Shown in pieces: positions 29,968 to 32,055 of a stretch of 32,055 nucleotides of DNA. Each line of letters begins with the position of its first letter. The stretch's first letter is position 1. The notes beneath the pieces were generated by a model. It saw nothing but the letters and a program-made list of their open reading frames with translations. It was not told the origin of the DNA and ran no database searches. A program made the position numbers and the translations under genes. Origin of the DNA: a bacterium (GTDB lineage: Bacteria > Planctomycetota > J058 > JAJDCP01); the NCBI GenBank assembly GCA_030428695.1, contig JAUIEM010000055.1, positions 1 to 32,055 of the forward strand, written 5' to 3'.

Positions 29968-29996
29968 TTGCCTCCGGCCGCTCCAGACGCTAGTTT
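29968..29996 (+). promoter_or_regulatory. Sigma-70-like promoter of the Ig-repeat exoprotein gene
   Basis: TTGCCT (29968-29973) and TAGTTT (29991-29996) are separated by 17 bases. They lie about 66 bases before the start of the Ig-repeat gene, in the gap after the DUF429 gene. Elements are imperfect, but spacing and position are right. Confidence 0.45.
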
Positions 29997-30061
29997 TGGA
30001 CACGGTACGCCACCATTTTTCCAATCGTCGGAGCCCCAGGGGTCCGCGCAGGAGTCCAGCC

Positions 30062-32055
30062 ATGCCAGCGAAGTCGTCCATCCTCCTCGTGCTGATCGCC
30101 TCCTTCGGGCTCGTGCTGCCGGTCTTCGGGCAGGACACACTGGCGTTCGAGGACTTCGAGGACGCGCTCGTCCATTACTCGCCCTCGGACTTTGACGATA
30201 TCACCCGCCTCACGAGCGAAGACTATTACGGGCGCATCGACACGACGAGCGCAGACTATCTCGCGAGCGAGGTCGAGGTCAGCGCCTTGCCGTCGGGCAC
30301 CCACTTCTACGGAGCCCAGGACACCAACGGGGCGACGAATCCGGACAGCGACCTCGAGATCACGCTGCTGTTCGCCGACATCGACATCTCGGGCCACACC
30401 GACGTGATGGTCTCTCTGTGGCTGGCGGAGGATGACGACGGCACGGACGAGGACTGGGACTCGAACAGCTCCTTTCGCGTCGAGGTCCAGGTCGACAATG
30501 CCGGCTTCGTGACCATCTTCCAGGTGGAGAACTCGGGCCCGACCTTCAACACGGCGCCCTTCGTCGACACCGACTTCGACGGCGATGGCGACGGGACCGA
30601 GATCACCGACACCTTCGCGCAGTTCACCTCCGCCGTCGGGATCACAGGCACGACGCTCGACGTCCGGCTGGTGATCGAGAATCTCGGCGATGGCGACGAG
30701 GACATCGCGATCGACGACCTGGTCGTCTTCGGCACCGCGCCGGTGGTCTCCTCCCCGCCCACCTGCACGATCAACAGCCCGACCAGCGGCAGCCACTCCG
30801 GCGTGATCACCGTCGACTTCGACATCGCCAACCCGCTGATGGACCCGATGGATGTCGACTTCGAGTACTCGACCAACGGCGGCGCGAGCTTCTTCACCGC
30901 GACCGACGACGGTGCGGGCACGGCGACCGGCGACGCGGACGGGCTCGGCGATGGGAACTACACCTTCAGCTGGGCGAGTGATGAGGACCTGGTCGGCTCC
31001 TTCGGGGCCGAGCCGGTCGTCTTCCAGCTGACCGTCTTCAACGAGACCACGGCCGAGTTCGACACCTGCCAGGTCGCCCTGACCGTCGACAACGAACCGA
31101 CCTGCACGATCAACAGCCCGGCCCCCGGCTCGACCCAGGGCGGCGTCGTGACCGTCAACTTCGACGTGATCAACCCGGCGCTCAACGGCACGTCGGTCGA
31201 GTTCGACTACTCGATCGACGGGGGCATGAGCTTCGACCCCGCGTCCGACGCGGGGACCGGCAGCGTGATGGACGGCGACTCGGTCGCGCCGATCTCCGGC
31301 GGCCTGACCTTCGACTGGCAGACCGACTTCGACGCCCTCGGCCTGACCGGAGCGGAGTCCGTCCTCTTCCGCATCACGATCACCGACGAGACGACGACGG
31401 TCAGCAACGTCTGCGATCTCTCGCTCGACATCGACAATGTCCCGGGTTGCACGATCACCGGCCCGACCGCCGCCTCGACCGTCGGCGGCCTGGTCGGCGT
31501 CGTCTTCACGCCGGACAACCCGGCCCCGAACACCGTCACCGTCGACTTCGACGTGTCGACCAACGGCGGCTCCTCGTTCAGCGCGGCGACCGACGAGGGC
31601 GGCGGCACGGTCACCGACGGCGAGGCCGGGATCACCCCGGGGTCGAGCCTGACCTTCAACTGGCAGAGCGACTTCGACGCCGGCTTCACCACCGGGCCCG
31701 AGGCGGTCGTCTTCCGCATCACGGTCACCGACGACCTGACCACCGCGAGCGACACCTGCCTGGTCACCTACACCGTCGACAACTTCCCGGAGTGCGTGCT
31801 GAACAGCCCGATGGCGGGCGACACCGTCGACGGCGTCGTCACCATCGACTTCGACGTGAGCAGCCCCGCCCCGAACAACCTCGACATCGAGTTCAACGTG
31901 TCGACGGATGGCGGCTCTTCCTTCGGCTCCGCGAGCGACGCGCTGGCGGGCACGGTGGCCAATCCGGACAACATCGCGCAGGGAACCGGCCTGACCTTCA
32001 GCTGGGAGAGCTACCTCGACGCGGGTCAGACCAGCGCGGAGGCCGTCATCTTCCA
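30062..32055 (+). CDS. Giant secreted protein with Ig-like tandem repeats, cut by window end
   Basis: At least 664 residues, open at the right edge. The ATG follows CAGGAG, and the N-terminus is a signal peptide (KSSILLVLIASFGLVLPVFGQ). Residues about 25-235 form a beta-rich module, with DIDISGHTDVMVSLWLAEDDDG and an Asp-rich FVDTDFDGDGDG loop and DGDEDIAIDDLVVFG end. Such modules sit at the N-terminus of many secreted multi-domain proteins and may bind calcium. Then come at least four Ig/cadherin-like repeats of about 105-115 residues, each opening with a Cys-centred PxCxxxxP motif (PTCTINSPTSG, PTCTINSPAPG, PGCTITGPTAA, PECVLNSPMAG). A second shared Cys near each end (DTCQVALTVDN) suggests disulphides. 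It is probably a cell-surface or matrix protein. Its C-terminal anchor is not visible. Confidence 0.88.
   Translation, partial: MPAKSSILLVLIASFGLVLPVFGQDTLAFEDFEDALVHYSPSDFDDITRLTSEDYYGRIDTTSADYLASEVEVSALPSGTHFYGAQDTNGATNPDSDLEITLLFADIDISGHTDVMVSLWLAEDDDGTDEDWDSNSSFRVEVQVDNAGFVTIFQVENSGPTFNTAPFVDTDFDGDGDGTEITDTFAQFTSAVGITGTTLDVRLVIENLGDGDEDIAIDDLVVFGTAPVVSSPPTCTINSPTSGSHSGVITVDFDIANPLMDPMDVDFEYSTNGGASFFTATDDGAGTATGDADGLGDGNYTFSWASDEDLVGSFGAEPVVFQLTVFNETTAEFDTCQVALTVDNEPTCTINSPAPGSTQGGVVTVNFDVINPALNGTSVEFDYSIDGGMSFDPASDAGTGSVMDGDSVAPISGGLTFDWQTDFDALGLTGAESVLFRITITDETTTVSNVCDLSLDIDNVPGCTITGPTAASTVGGLVGVVFTPDNPAPNTVTVDFDVSTNGGSSFSAATDEGGGTVTDGEAGITPGSSLTFNWQSDFDAGFTTGPEAVVFRITVTDDLTTASDTCLVTYTVDNFPECVLNSPMAGDTVDGVVTIDFDVSSPAPNNLDIEFNVSTDGGSSFGSASDALAGTVANPDNIAQGTGLTFSWESYLDAGQTSAEAVIF

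Overview
The window is GC-rich bacterial chromosome with tightly packed genes, mostly with good Shine-Dalgarno sites and many ATG/GTG overlaps. The gene set suggests Planctomycetota or a related lineage: a DUF1570-type secreted TPR metallopeptidase, a PEP-CTERM sorting tail, secreted HEAT-repeat proteins, large Ig-repeat exoproteins and many secreted proteins of unknown function. This placement is inferred from gene content; no rRNA or other phylogenetic marker is present. I found no rRNA, tRNA, transposase, integrase or CRISPR array.

Layout. 1-4.4 kb (minus strand): a left-edge fragment, a large secreted TPR protein ending in a PEP-CTERM tail, a polytopic membrane protein with a hairpin embedded in its gene, and a 66-residue protein. 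4.5-6.6 kb (plus): a coupled set of a sigma region 2-only protein, an ATP-grasp protein whose last codons are frameshifted, and an exported SGNH-like hydrolase. 6.7-7.2 kb: a VOC/PhnB-like protein. 7.5-10.4 kb: a two-gene Mla/MCE-type lipid ABC transporter whose ATPase and permease are fused. 10.5-14.9 kb: a pseudopilin operon (two prepilins, a PilX-like protein, a HEAT/PilZ-like membrane protein). 14.9-16.7 kb: a divergent peroxide-response pair, an OxyR-type regulator facing a peroxiredoxin-glutaredoxin hybrid. 16.7-20.5 kb (minus): a secreted zinc-ribbon protein, a TPR metallopeptidase, RimP and a Cys-rich small protein. 20.6-23.0 kb: a PrmA-like methyltransferase and a REC-GGDEF-like signalling protein. 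23.1-24.7 kb (minus): a secreted repeat protein and an ElbB-like DJ-1/PfpI protein. 24.9-32.1 kb (plus): a secreted HEAT protein with an embedded receiver-like domain, RluB, a lipoprotein, a DUF429 protein and the start of a giant Ig-repeat exoprotein.

The standout is the oxyR-like gene. It is full length except for one in-frame TGA, and that TGA sits exactly where OxyR carries its peroxide-sensing cysteine (Cys199 in E. coli). The resolving cysteine nine residues later is kept. This fits a selenocysteine-containing OxyR, next to and divergent from its likely target, a peroxiredoxin-glutaredoxin gene. A nonsense mutation or sequencing error is the alternative; one other gene in the window does carry an apparent single-base indel.
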